This document shows, piece by piece, positions 16,701 to 23,995 of a stretch of 29,794 bases of DNA. This DNA comes from an uncultured Psychrobacillus sp. Lineage in GTDB: Bacteria > Bacillota > Bacilli > Bacillales_A > Planococcaceae. Location of the stretch: NCBI GenBank assembly GCA_934234185.1, contig CAKQHO010000033.1:1-29794 (forward strand). Direction: 5' to 3'. Each line of letters starts with the position of its first letter. The first letter of the stretch is position 1. The notes beneath the pieces were generated by a model. The model did not search any database. It worked only from the letters and a program-made list of their open reading frames with translations, and was not told where the DNA came from. Both the position numbers and the translations under genes were made by a program.

Positions 16701-17141
16701 CTATTCCTCCTGTAGCTTCTTCACCAGCTCATCCGTTAGAGTTTTCAGTTCCTCATAGGTCTGTTCATAAATAAGGTAATTTCCTCCATATGGATCAGAC
16801 ACATCTTCTATATCGTCTGGTGTAACAAACTCTTTATACATATATATTTTAGATATTGCCTCTGGGAATGAAAGAATAAGCGCATGCTTATGGGAGTTTG
16901 TCATCGTTAAAATAAGGTCTGCCCAGTCTATCAAGGATTTTGTCACTGTCTTAGCTCTATGTGAAAAAGGCACTCCTGCTTTTTCTAGTGCTAATTGACT
17001 ATTATTAGACATTCCGGCTCCCTCTGCACCATAGATACCTGCAGAACGAACATCAATTCCTTCGATTTTTCTCGCTTTAAGTATTGCTTCAGCCATAGGA
17101 CTTCTACAAGTATTTCCAGTACATACAAACAATATATTCAT
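16701..17141 (-). CDS. ywlE: Protein-arginine phosphatase (YwlE, LMW-PTP fold)
   Basis: A 146-residue low-molecular-weight phosphatase. The P-loop CTGNTCRS begins at C7 and holds T11, which in B. subtilis YwlE gives selectivity for phosphoarginine over phosphotyrosine. The general acid is D116 in SDPYGG. In Bacillus it reverses McsB protein-arginine phosphorylation and so controls CtsR and ClpCP-dependent degradation. A role here is by homology. The start is the ATG of MNILFVCTGN, with GAAGGAAT upstream. It couples directly to the downstream chemotaxis receptor. Confidence 0.9.
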   Translation of the reverse strand: MNILFVCTGNTCRSPMAEAILKARKIEGIDVRSAGIYGAEGAGMSNNSQLALEKAGVPFSHRAKTVTKSLIDWADLILTMTNSHKHALILSFPEAISKIYMYKEFVTPDDIEDVSDPYGGNYLIYEQTYEELKTLTDELVKKLQEE

Positions 17142-17198
17142 TCAAATCATTCCTTCTCTATAGTATATATTAAGCAGCATTTAATTTGGTGAAAAATA

Positions 17199-17702
17199 TT
17201 AAATATTTTGCAAAGTAGCTAGTCCCATTAGCAAGAGGACCAAGCCTGCTAGTTTTGTAATAATACTTCTATCCATAACCGTATTTTTATAAATTACCTT
17301 TTGTGCAAATATTACTGCTATAAAGGAGAATATTCCAGAACTCGATATAAATAGCAGCTTATTTATCTCTAGCATACCAAATGAGATACTCACTGAAAAG
17401 GAGTCTATGCTTGCAGCTACCGCAAGCAAGTATGGTGGCATGAGTGGCTTAGCGGTCGGAGATTTACTTACTAGCATTTGTAGACCTACTAACGACAACA
17501 GAACACCAGATAAATAAGGGCTCGCATGCTGCAAGTAATTCTGAACCATGACACCGGCATAATAACCGATTAACGGAAAAAGCATATGAAGGGAAGCTAC
17601 CCAAAGAGCCAAGGTTAACACTTGTTTTTTATATGATACAAGAGAAAATAATATTAGAACATCGACCGACATCAACAACCCTGCTAAAATTTCACGCCAC
17701 AA
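17199..17702 (-). CDS. mntP: MntP-like manganese efflux protein (YwlD)
   Basis: A membrane protein of about 167 residues with six predicted helices, built as two similar halves. Each half carries an acidic motif, SVDVL in the first and SIDSFSVSISFGM in the second, matching the paired aspartate motifs of the MntP (DUF204) family that exports manganese. The first motif is degenerate. I start it at TTG 17702, six bases after GGGGGAG; the ATG at 17717 would contain that site. Position between ywlC and ywlE agrees with B. subtilis mntP. Related YtaF-type proteins are the alternative. Confidence 0.75.
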   Translation of the reverse strand: MWREILAGLLMSVDVLILFSLVSYKKQVLTLALWVASLHMLFPLIGYYAGVMVQNYLQHASPYLSGVLLSLVGLQMLVSKSPTAKPLMPPYLLAVAASIDSFSVSISFGMLEINKLLFISSSGIFSFIAVIFAQKVIYKNTVMDRSIITKLAGLVLLLMGLATLQNI

Positions 17703-17759
17703 AAAAATCTCCCCCATCTAATTGCATAATTAAATGTATGCAAAGTAGAAGGAGAGAAT

Positions 17760-17792
17760 AACGCTTATCCTTATTTTCTATTCATAGCGTTT
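17760..17792 (-). terminator. Weak hairpin after ywlC
   Basis: AACGCTAT and a bulged ATAAGCGTT can pair around a loop 8 bp beyond the ywlC stop. There is no T-run. A second inverted repeat, TTGCATA (17722-17728) with TATGCAA (17737-17743), lies closer to the mntP start. Confidence 0.3.
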
Positions 17793-17800
17793 AAAATATT

Positions 17801-18826
17801 TTACTCTAAATCAAACCAGTTCCCATTTGCCGCCTTTTCTAGACGATTCATAATGGCTCTTCCGATTCCCTTTTTAGGAAAAACAGGAATGAGCACTACA
17901 TCAACGTTTGTCTGATCACAGGATCTTAATGCTTCGTATAATAGTTGAGCGGCCTCCTCTAGATGCGAATCCCCTAAGGTAAAAAAATCATCTGCCTCTT
18001 GGCTAGCATATTGGTTCCCAGCAATTAATGCGACCTTCTTATTTTCCCTATGTATCAGATCTATCGCCTTTCTTACTTTTTCCTGAGAATCTTCTATTAG
18101 AAATACGGGAGCATCTGGTGCATAGTGCGCATATTTCATCCCCGGAGCTTTTGGTGCTTCTGCTGAATCTGTTGGTTTTGCTTCATTCACCAGTCCTATT
18201 ACATTCTCTAACATTTCTTTCGTAACTCCGCCTGGACGTAAAATAGTAGGTATTTCAGAAGTAAAATCAACAACTGTAGACTCTAGTCCTAGCCCTGTTG
18301 TGCCACCATCCAGTATTAAAGGAATTTTCCCCTCTAAATCATGGAAAACGTGAGCTGCTTTTGTCGGGCTAGGCTTTCCGCTTTTATTGGCGCTTGGAGC
18401 AGCAACCGGCTGTTTTAATTGGCGTAAAAGCTCTAATGCTACTGAATGATCAGGCATTCTTACTCCTACTGAGTTTAGACCAGCACTTACATTCTCTGCT
18501 AGCACTCCAGTCTTTAATGGTAATATTAGCGTCAATGCTCCTGGCCAGAAAGCGTCCATGCAAGCTTTGGCAGAATACGGGACATATTCAATAAATTCTT
18601 CCAGGTTATTAGGCTCACCTATATGCACAATGAGCGGATTATCCTGTGGTCTTCCTTTTGCTTCAAATATCTTCGCAACTGCCTGTGTGTTTGTAGCAAT
18701 AGCCCCAAGACCATAAACAGTTTCTGTAGGGAATGCTACTACATCTCCCGCCTGCAAGTATTCCACAGCCTGTTTATAACCTGATTGTTCTGTGGATAAC
18801 TTATCCACATGAATTATTTTTGTCAT
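17801..18826 (-). CDS. ywlC: L-threonylcarbamoyladenylate synthase (YwlC, Sua5 type)
   Basis: A 341-residue two-domain Sua5 protein: a YrdC domain (about 17-205) with AFPTETVYGLGA (31-42), KGRPQDNPLIVHI (57-69) and the APSANKSGKPSPT loop, then a C-terminal Sua5 domain starting near the linker EAPKAPGMKYAHYAPD. It makes threonylcarbamoyl-AMP from threonine, bicarbonate and ATP for the t6A tRNA modification. GGAG lies 12 bases before the ATG, longer than usual, and a 10-codon frame at 18801-18833 overlaps the start. Codons 7-12 (VDKLST) are spelled by a DnaA-box pair. Confidence 0.93.
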   Translation of the reverse strand: MTKIIHVDKLSTEQSGYKQAVEYLQAGDVVAFPTETVYGLGAIATNTQAVAKIFEAKGRPQDNPLIVHIGEPNNLEEFIEYVPYSAKACMDAFWPGALTLILPLKTGVLAENVSAGLNSVGVRMPDHSVALELLRQLKQPVAAPSANKSGKPSPTKAAHVFHDLEGKIPLILDGGTTGLGLESTVVDFTSEIPTILRPGGVTKEMLENVIGLVNEAKPTDSAEAPKAPGMKYAHYAPDAPVFLIEDSQEKVRKAIDLIHRENKKVALIAGNQYASQEADDFFTLGDSHLEEAAQLLYEALRSCDQTNVDVVLIPVFPKKGIGRAIMNRLEKAANGNWFDLE

Positions 18827-18908
18827 TTAGCATTTTTTCTCCTTTCTTCCTTAGTTATCCACAAAATGTGTATAACTATTGGTGAATTGTGGGTAACTAT
18901 GTGGAAAA
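18791..18908. promoter_or_regulatory. DnaA-box cluster between spoIIR and ywlC
   Basis: Six 9-mers match the DnaA box TTATCCACA or its complement. Three are perfect: 18791-18799 (reverse), 18801-18809 (forward) and 18855-18863 (forward). Three have one mismatch: TGTGTATAA 18867-18875, TGTGGGTAA 18888-18896 and TGTGGAAAA 18900-18908. They fall into three close pairs. The first pair lies in the ywlC coding start and the last box in the end of spoIIR. I recall that B. subtilis has a DnaA-binding cluster next to ywlC, used to limit replication initiation. Confidence 0.8.
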
Positions 18909-19427
18909 CTTTTTCTTTACCCATTCCCAAACCCAAAATTTTGGTTTCTCTTCTTTTACCTCTTCTTTATAGCAGACCTTTGGAAATAATGCGCACCACC
19001 AATTGTCTCCTCTAGCTTTTCCAATAGAAATAACAATCGATTCTACATTCGTCTGAGGTAGGATTCCTCCTTGCCATTCTTTTGGCGGGAAAAGAGCTTG
19101 GCCTTGTGATATGGTAATCTGTTCATTGTAGGTTTCTGAAAGTGTTTCCACCGTTTTTTCAAGCTCTTTCATCGTTTCTTCTGCATTTGTATAATAGTTT
19201 GCTAGAATAGGAGCAATTATCTCCTTTACTTCCATTTTCACTTGTTGATCATAGGCTGTGTTGCTATTACCAATCAAACGAATACGAGTTCCATCTGCTT
19301 GATCCGTTCCCTGGAATAAAAGAAATAAAACCATTTGAATTACTAGAAGTGTCCAAACGAATAATATAACCGCGTCTACTTTTTGTCCAATAGATGTTGC
19401 TCTCTTTATCTCGTAATCTGGTAACAT
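18897..19427 (-). CDS. spoIIR: Stage II sporulation protein R
   Basis: A 176-residue secreted signalling protein. An N-terminal membrane anchor/signal helix spans about 19-38. Family landmarks are IRLIGNSN (49-56), GQALFPPKEW (109-118) and RGDNWWCALFPKVCY (139-153). Made in the forespore, it crosses to the intermembrane space and triggers SpoIIGA to process pro-sigma-E in the mother cell. I start it at ATG 19427, eight bases after GGAGG; an upstream in-frame start at 19469 lies within the promoter. A sigma-F promoter overlaps the end of prmC. The charged tail rich in K, E and W (155-176) is unremarkable. Confidence 0.95.
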   Translation of the reverse strand: MLPDYEIKRATSIGQKVDAVILFVWTLLVIQMVLFLLFQGTDQADGTRIRLIGNSNTAYDQQVKMEVKEIIAPILANYYTNAEETMKELEKTVETLSETYNEQITISQGQALFPPKEWQGGILPQTNVESIVISIGKARGDNWWCALFPKVCYKEEVKEEKPKFWVWEWVKKKFST

Positions 19428-19448
19428 GTAACATTCCTCCCTTAGGAA

Positions 19449-19478
19449 CATTGTTACCAATAGATTCATAAGTTATTC
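19449..19478 (-). promoter_or_regulatory. Sigma-F promoter of spoIIR
   Basis: Minus strand GAATA, a 15-bp spacer, then GGTAACAATG. The -10 fits the sigma-F consensus GGNNANAHTR at every fixed position. The -35 matches GYATA at four of five bases. It overlaps the prmC stop codon. The resulting leader is only about 15 bases. Confidence 0.75.
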
Positions 19479-20336
19479 AACTATTGTACAAAAAACAAAA
19501 CGATTTTTTCCGTTAATATCCTTCACTACCTCCACTTTCCCTTGCGGAAAAGCTTTTTGTAGCATTTCCGCTACTGCTGGTCCCTGTAAATACCCTATCT
19601 CAAAGCCGATGAAGCCCGGTGTGTTCATTAGCTTCGGCAGACCTTCTGCCATCCTTCTATATAGCTGAAGTCCATCTTCCTCTGCAAACAAGGCTAAATG
19701 GGGCTCATAATCAATAACTGTATCAGATAAATCCTCTGCTTCTGCGTGCGCGATATACGGAGGATTGGATAGTACTACATCCCATTTTTCATTTGAAATA
19801 GGCTCTAAAAGGTTACCCTCTTTAAAGGTTACCTCTACGCTATGAAGCTTTGCATTATTTCTTGCTACCTCTAACGCATCAGCTGATATATCTGTAGCAG
19901 TAACGTTTGCCTGAGGGATTTCGTGCTTTATCGTTAAAGCGATAGCACCGCTGCCTGTCCCGATATCTACTATAGAAATAGGACGATCAGCAAATAAGCT
20001 TGCTACTCTTTTTTTCGTTTCCTCAATTAACTCTTCTGTTTCCGGACGTGGAATTAACACATGCTCGTTCACTAAAAAATCTTTGCCATAAAAGGATTCC
20101 TGACCAATGATATATTGATAGGGCCTTCCGGTAATATGCTCCTCCACATATCTCCAAAAAGTTTCAAAGTCGTCTGTGGATATCTCCTCATACATAGCAA
20201 GTGTGAGCTGTGAATAACTTTTTCCCAGGACATGTTGCAGTAAGAAGCGGGCTACTCCTTTTTCTCGATTATTCTCCTCTAAAAAAGAAGAAGCCCGGGT
20301 TAGGGCCTCATAAATTGTCTTAGACATTGGTATCAT
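19473..20336 (-). CDS. prmC: Release factor glutamine methyltransferase
   Basis: A 287-residue SAM-dependent enzyme that methylates the GGQ glutamine of peptide release factors. An N-terminal helical domain (about 1-90) precedes the Rossmann domain with DIGTGSGAIA (124-133) and the catalytic NPPY (191-194). It overlaps the end of prfA, its substrate gene, so translation is coupled. Starts at ATG 20336 or the ATG at 20327 are both possible; neither has a strong ribosome binding site. The spoIIR promoter lies over its last codons. Confidence 0.95.
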   Translation of the reverse strand: MIPMSKTIYEALTRASSFLEENNREKGVARFLLQHVLGKSYSQLTLAMYEEISTDDFETFWRYVEEHITGRPYQYIIGQESFYGKDFLVNEHVLIPRPETEELIEETKKRVASLFADRPISIVDIGTGSGAIALTIKHEIPQANVTATDISADALEVARNNAKLHSVEVTFKEGNLLEPISNEKWDVVLSNPPYIAHAEAEDLSDTVIDYEPHLALFAEEDGLQLYRRMAEGLPKLMNTPGFIGFEIGYLQGPAVAEMLQKAFPQGKVEVVKDINGKNRFVFCTIVE

Positions 20337-21399
20337 TCATTCTTTCTAGTTTATCCGCTTGATCAGCTAGTATTAATGCATCTACCACATCGTCTAGCTT
20401 ACCTTCTAGAATTTGATCAAGCTTTTGAATCGTCAGACCAATTCGATGATCTGTCACACGATTTTGTGGATAATTGTACGTACGTATACGCTCAGAGCGA
20501 TCTCCTGTACCAACTGCCGATTTACGAACTGCATCATATTCCGCTTGTGCCTCTTGACGGAATTTATCTGCAACACGGGCACGTAGTATTTTCATCGCTT
20601 TTTCACGGTTTTTAATTTGTGATTTTTCATCCTGCATAGACACAGTTATCCCTGTCGGTAAATGTGTCATACGAACAGCAGACATAGTTGTATTTACAGA
20701 CTGTCCACCGGCACCAGAAGATGCAAAGGTATCTACTCGAACTTCTTTTTCATGGATTTCTACGTCTACCTCTTCAGCTTCTGGAAGCACAGCTACAGTT
20801 GCTGTTGAAGTATGGATACGCCCGCCTGATTCTGTTTCTGGAACACGCTGCACGCGGTGAGCTCCATTTTCGTATTTCATTTTAGAGAATGCATTGGCAC
20901 CATTTATCATAAAGATGATCTCTTTAAATCCACCAAGACCTGTAGGTGATGATTCCATCACATCAACTTTCCAGTTTTGTGTTTCGGCATAGCGACTGTA
21001 CATACGGAACAAATTCCCTGCAAACAGCGCAGCCTCATCTCCACCTGCTGCCCCACGAATTTCCATAATAACGTTTTTGTCATCATTTGGATCCTTTGGA
21101 ATTAAAAGCACACGCAAGCGTTCTTCTAGCTCTGTAATTTGGCCCTCTAAATCATTGACCTCCTCCTTCACCATGTCACGCATGTCTGCATCTAATTTTT
21201 CCTCTAGCATTTGCTTAGCTTCTTGATACTGCTGTTTAACATCCTTATACTCACGATAAGCATCTACTGTTCCTTGAAGGTCAGACTGCTCCTTCGAATA
21301 TTGCCTAAGCTTTTTTGTGTCATTCACCACATCAGGGTCACTTAGCAATTCGTTTAATTTATCATAACGATCTTCTACCGACTGTAATCGATCAAACAT
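20320..21399 (-). CDS. prfA: Peptide chain release factor 1
   Basis: A 359-residue factor that releases the peptide at UAA and UAG. The GGQ loop reads SSGAGGQSVNTT. IRGAAGGDEAALFAGN and the codon-recognition domain region with TGLGGFKEI are also visible. I start it at ATG 21399, six bases after GAGGTG; the GTG within that site (21408) would only add MSS, the same arrangement as in atpA. It lies downstream of tdk and overlaps prmC. Confidence 0.97.
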   Translation of the reverse strand: MFDRLQSVEDRYDKLNELLSDPDVVNDTKKLRQYSKEQSDLQGTVDAYREYKDVKQQYQEAKQMLEEKLDADMRDMVKEEVNDLEGQITELEERLRVLLIPKDPNDDKNVIMEIRGAAGGDEAALFAGNLFRMYSRYAETQNWKVDVMESSPTGLGGFKEIIFMINGANAFSKMKYENGAHRVQRVPETESGGRIHTSTATVAVLPEAEEVDVEIHEKEVRVDTFASSGAGGQSVNTTMSAVRMTHLPTGITVSMQDEKSQIKNREKAMKILRARVADKFRQEAQAEYDAVRKSAVGTGDRSERIRTYNYPQNRVTDHRIGLTIQKLDQILEGKLDDVVDALILADQADKLERMNDTNV

Positions 21400-21448
21400 C
21401 GAGCTCACCTCGTTCTTTTTAAATGTTTACTAGCTATTAATTATAAAG

Positions 21449-21474
21449 AAAAAGTAACCAATCTGCTACTTTTT
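21449..21474 (-). terminator. Probable terminator of tdk
   Basis: Minus strand AAAAAGTAGC pairs with GTTACTTTTT (one G-U) around a short loop, then TCTTT. It lies 68 bp beyond the tdk stop and before prfA. A smaller GTGAG/CTCAC hairpin lies nearer the stop. Confidence 0.55.
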
Positions 21475-21541
21475 GTGAAAAGGATTAGATTCAGTAAACC
21501 GGTAATCCGCTACTTCACTTGTATGTGAGAATGGCCTCACC

Positions 21542-22114
21542 TTAAAGTGGCGGGTTAGCGTGGCATTTACGACAAACTGGATAATATGAGTCGTTGCCGC
21601 CAATTTGGATTTGTTCACCTGTGTAAATTGGTTTACCAGATCCATCCACTCGTAGGTTCATGATGGCCTTCCGGTGACAGAACCAGCAAATGGTTTTCAT
21701 TTCTTCTATTTTGTCCGCGTAGATTAGCATATACTTACTGCCTTCGAACATTTCGTTTTGGAAATCGTTTTTTAGACCAAATCCCATTACCGGGATATCT
21801 AGCTCGTCTACAATACGAGTTAGCTGCAGAACATGTTCTTTTTTTAAAAATTGCACTTCATCTATTAAAACGCAATATGGTTTTGGGTCGTATTCTTTTA
21901 CCATATCAAATAAGTTCGTATCGTCAAATATAGCAATTGCTTTTCTTTTTAGCCCAATCCTGCTAGAAATATATCCCATTTCGTCACGGTCATCTATTCC
22001 TGGAGTGAAGATTAGGACTGGCTTATTTTGTTCTTCATAGTTATGTGCTACTTTAAGGATTTCAATTGATTTTCCGCTATTCATTGCACCATGCTTATAA
22101 AATAATTGAGCCAT
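21542..22114 (-). CDS. tdk: Thymidine kinase (type II)
   Basis: A 190-residue enzyme that phosphorylates thymidine and deoxyuridine with ATP for DNA precursor salvage. The P-loop GAMNSGKS is at 9-16, the catalytic base is E86 in DEVQF, and four zinc-binding cysteines are C143, C146, C181 and C184, forming the lasso-loop zinc site. The start is the ATG of MAQLFYKHGA with GGGG about 8 bases upstream. It lies between rpmE and prfA, the B. subtilis order. Confidence 0.97.
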   Translation of the reverse strand: MAQLFYKHGAMNSGKSIEILKVAHNYEEQNKPVLIFTPGIDDRDEMGYISSRIGLKRKAIAIFDDTNLFDMVKEYDPKPYCVLIDEVQFLKKEHVLQLTRIVDELDIPVMGFGLKNDFQNEMFEGSKYMLIYADKIEEMKTICWFCHRKAIMNLRVDGSGKPIYTGEQIQIGGNDSYYPVCRKCHANPPL

Positions 22115-22173
22115 TGTATATCCCCTTAACTATATGTATTTGATATCCATCTATTAGCATTAGCTGCTTTCAA

Positions 22174-22214
22174 CAAAAATACCTGCAAAGCACCAGGTGC
22201 CTTACAGGTATTTT
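22174..22214 (-). terminator. Terminator of rpmE
   Basis: AAAATACCTG (22176-22185) pairs with CAGGTATTTT (22205-22214), and a second inner pairing CACC/GGTG is available. TTTTTGTTG follows on the minus strand. It begins 8 bp after the rpmE stop. Confidence 0.85.
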
Positions 22215-22221
22215 GCTTTTA

Positions 22222-22425
22222 TTATTCTTTAATTCCGTATTTTTTGTTGAAGCGATCAACACGGCCATCCGCAGCTGCGAATTTTTGGCGCCCAGTGTAG
22301 AATGGGTGACAGTCGTTACAGAACTCGACTTTAATGTCCGATTTTACAGAACCAGTTGTGAAAGAGTTTCCACAAGAACAAGTTACTGTTGCTTCTTTGT
22401 AATCTGGATGAATTCCTGCTTTCAT
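22222..22425 (-). CDS. rpmE: Ribosomal protein L31 (zinc-binding, type A)
   Basis: A 67-residue large-subunit protein, MKAGIHPDYK onward. Four cysteines, C16, C18, C36 and C39, form the zinc site, so this is the C+ form that is replaced by a zinc-free paralogue during zinc limitation in B. subtilis. Two adjacent ATG codons (22428 and 22425) follow AGAGGAGAG; the second matches the family N-terminus and the better spacing. An upstream in-frame extension to 22575 would include the promoter and is not real. It has its own promoter and terminator. Confidence 0.95.
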   Translation of the reverse strand: MKAGIHPDYKEATVTCSCGNSFTTGSVKSDIKVEFCNDCHPFYTGRQKFAAADGRVDRFNKKYGIKE

Positions 22426-22546
22426 CATTATCTCTCCTCTCGCCCTGAACCATCTGGAACAGAGTTGGTTATGAAACTGATACCTTACACGACCCGTGTT
22501 ACTGTCAATCGTATATGTAGCAGAAATATGTGAACTCACATTGAAC

Positions 22547-22575
22547 ATAATAACATGTCTTACATATATATTCAA
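22547..22575 (-). promoter_or_regulatory. Promoter of rpmE
   Basis: Minus strand TTGAAT, a 17-bp spacer, then TATTAT, just after the rho stop codon. The leader would be about 115 bases, long for a 67-residue gene. A TTGACA at about 22506 lacks a fitting -10. Confidence 0.55.
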
Positions 22576-22593
22576 GCAGTTGATTTGGAAAAA

Positions 22594-23877
22594 TTATAAG
22601 GACACTTTTCCATTTCGATGAGCTTTCATTTCTTCCGTAAGCTGCTCAAAAAAACCTTCATTCGTCTTGGACTGACGTAATTTACGTAAAAAGCGCTCGG
22701 CAAAGTCTTGTGAATCAGAGAATGTTTTACGGATTGCCCAAAGCTTATCAAGCTGTTCCTTTGGAATTAAAAGCTCTTCCTTACGAGTACCAGAGCGACG
22801 AATATCAATCGCCGGGAAGATACGGCGTTCCGCTAGGCTACGATCTAAATGAAGCTCTAGGTTCCCCGTTCCTTTGAATTCCTCATAGATTACTTCATCC
22901 ATACGTGAACCTGTGTCAATTAAAGCTGTCGCTAAAATGGTTAAGCTGCCACCCTCTTCAATATTACGGGCCGCACCAAAAAAGCGCTTCGGACGGTGGA
23001 ATGCAGCAGGGTCAATCCCCCCTGATAGTGTTCTTCCACTTGGTGGGATTACTAGGTTATAGGCACGCGCTAAACGAGTTATAGAATCCATGAGAATGAT
23101 GACATCACGCTTATGCTCCACAAGGCGCATTGCTCTTTCTAATACTAGCTCCGCTACTTTCACATGATTTTCTGGAACTTCATCGAAGGTAGAGCTGACT
23201 ACATCAGCCTTTACAGAACGCTCAATATCCGTAACTTCTTCCGGGCGTTCATCTATCAATAATACAATTAGCTCCGCATTTGGATGGTTTGTTGTAATAG
23301 AGTTTGCAATTTCTTTAATTAGTAACGTTTTCCCAGCTTTTGGAGGAGCAACGATTAATCCACGTTGGCCAAATCCGACAGGTGCTACTAAATCCATAAT
23401 TCTAGTAGAAAGTTTTTCAGGCGCCGTTTCCAGTGTTACATGACGATCTGGATATAAAGGTGTGAGTCCAGGAAAATGAACACGTTCCTTTGCTATTTCT
23501 GGGTCTTCCCCATTTACAAGCTCTACATGCAACAGTCCATAATAACGTTCGCTTTCCTTTGGAGGACGTACTTTTCCGGTAACTTTATCACCGTTTCTCA
23601 AATCAAATCTTCTAATTTGAGAAGCTGAAATATAGATATCTTCAGAGCTTGGAGAATAGTTTATCGGTCGTAAGAAACCAAAGCCCTCCTGCTGAATAAT
23701 CTCTAAAACGCCTTCCATGAAGAAAAAGCCTTCCTGCTCTGCACGAGATTTCAATATAGCAAAAATTAATTCCTTTTTTGATAGCTTGCTATAAGCAGCA
23801 ATCTTATATTTTCTCGCGAGGGCATAAAGCTCTTTAAGCGTCATATTTTCTAATTCATTGATTGTTGTTTGTGTCAT
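22594..23877 (-). CDS. rho: Transcription termination factor Rho
   Basis: A 427-residue hexameric RNA helicase. The N-terminal helix domain (MTLKELYALARKYKI) is followed by a cold-shock-like RNA-binding domain with GFGFLRP (65-71) and SSEDIYIS. The ATPase domain has the P-loop APPKAGKT (177-184) and the Q/R-loop region with SGGIDPAAF. I start it at ATG 23877; an upstream in-frame GTG (23883) adds two residues. Its ribosome binding site is weak. Length equals that of the B. subtilis protein. It may act on the unusual repeat islands' flanking transcripts, but nothing here shows that. Confidence 0.96.
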   Translation of the reverse strand: MTQTTINELENMTLKELYALARKYKIAAYSKLSKKELIFAILKSRAEQEGFFFMEGVLEIIQQEGFGFLRPINYSPSSEDIYISASQIRRFDLRNGDKVTGKVRPPKESERYYGLLHVELVNGEDPEIAKERVHFPGLTPLYPDRHVTLETAPEKLSTRIMDLVAPVGFGQRGLIVAPPKAGKTLLIKEIANSITTNHPNAELIVLLIDERPEEVTDIERSVKADVVSSTFDEVPENHVKVAELVLERAMRLVEHKRDVIILMDSITRLARAYNLVIPPSGRTLSGGIDPAAFHRPKRFFGAARNIEEGGSLTILATALIDTGSRMDEVIYEEFKGTGNLELHLDRSLAERRIFPAIDIRRSGTRKEELLIPKEQLDKLWAIRKTFSDSQDFAERFLRKLRQSKTNEGFFEQLTEEMKAHRNGKVSL

Positions 23878-23950
23878 CAGCACGCACCACTCTTTTTATT
23901 TTATTGTTTACTTTATACGGGTTTGATTGGGTGAAGTTATAGTTAGAGGA

Positions 23951-23980
23951 TACCCGACAGAAATAGTCTGCCGGGTAATC
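23951..23980 (-). terminator. Hairpin after glpX
   Basis: Minus strand TACCCGGCAGA pairs with TCTGTCGGGTA (one G-U), 15 bp beyond the glpX stop. Only TCCTCT follows, so termination may be partial, which would leave rho reachable by read-through. Confidence 0.6.
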
Positions 23981-23995
23981 ATTGGAAAGTTCACT

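Noticed and set aside
20465..20473. Perfect DnaA box within prfA, and one-mismatch boxes in prmC
   Set aside because: Isolated boxes in coding sequence are expected by chance; they are not part of the clustered site at 18.8 kb.
22426..22575. N-terminal extension of ribosomal protein L31
   Set aside because: It covers the promoter and leader; L31 proteins start at MKAGIHP, where a ribosome binding site is present.
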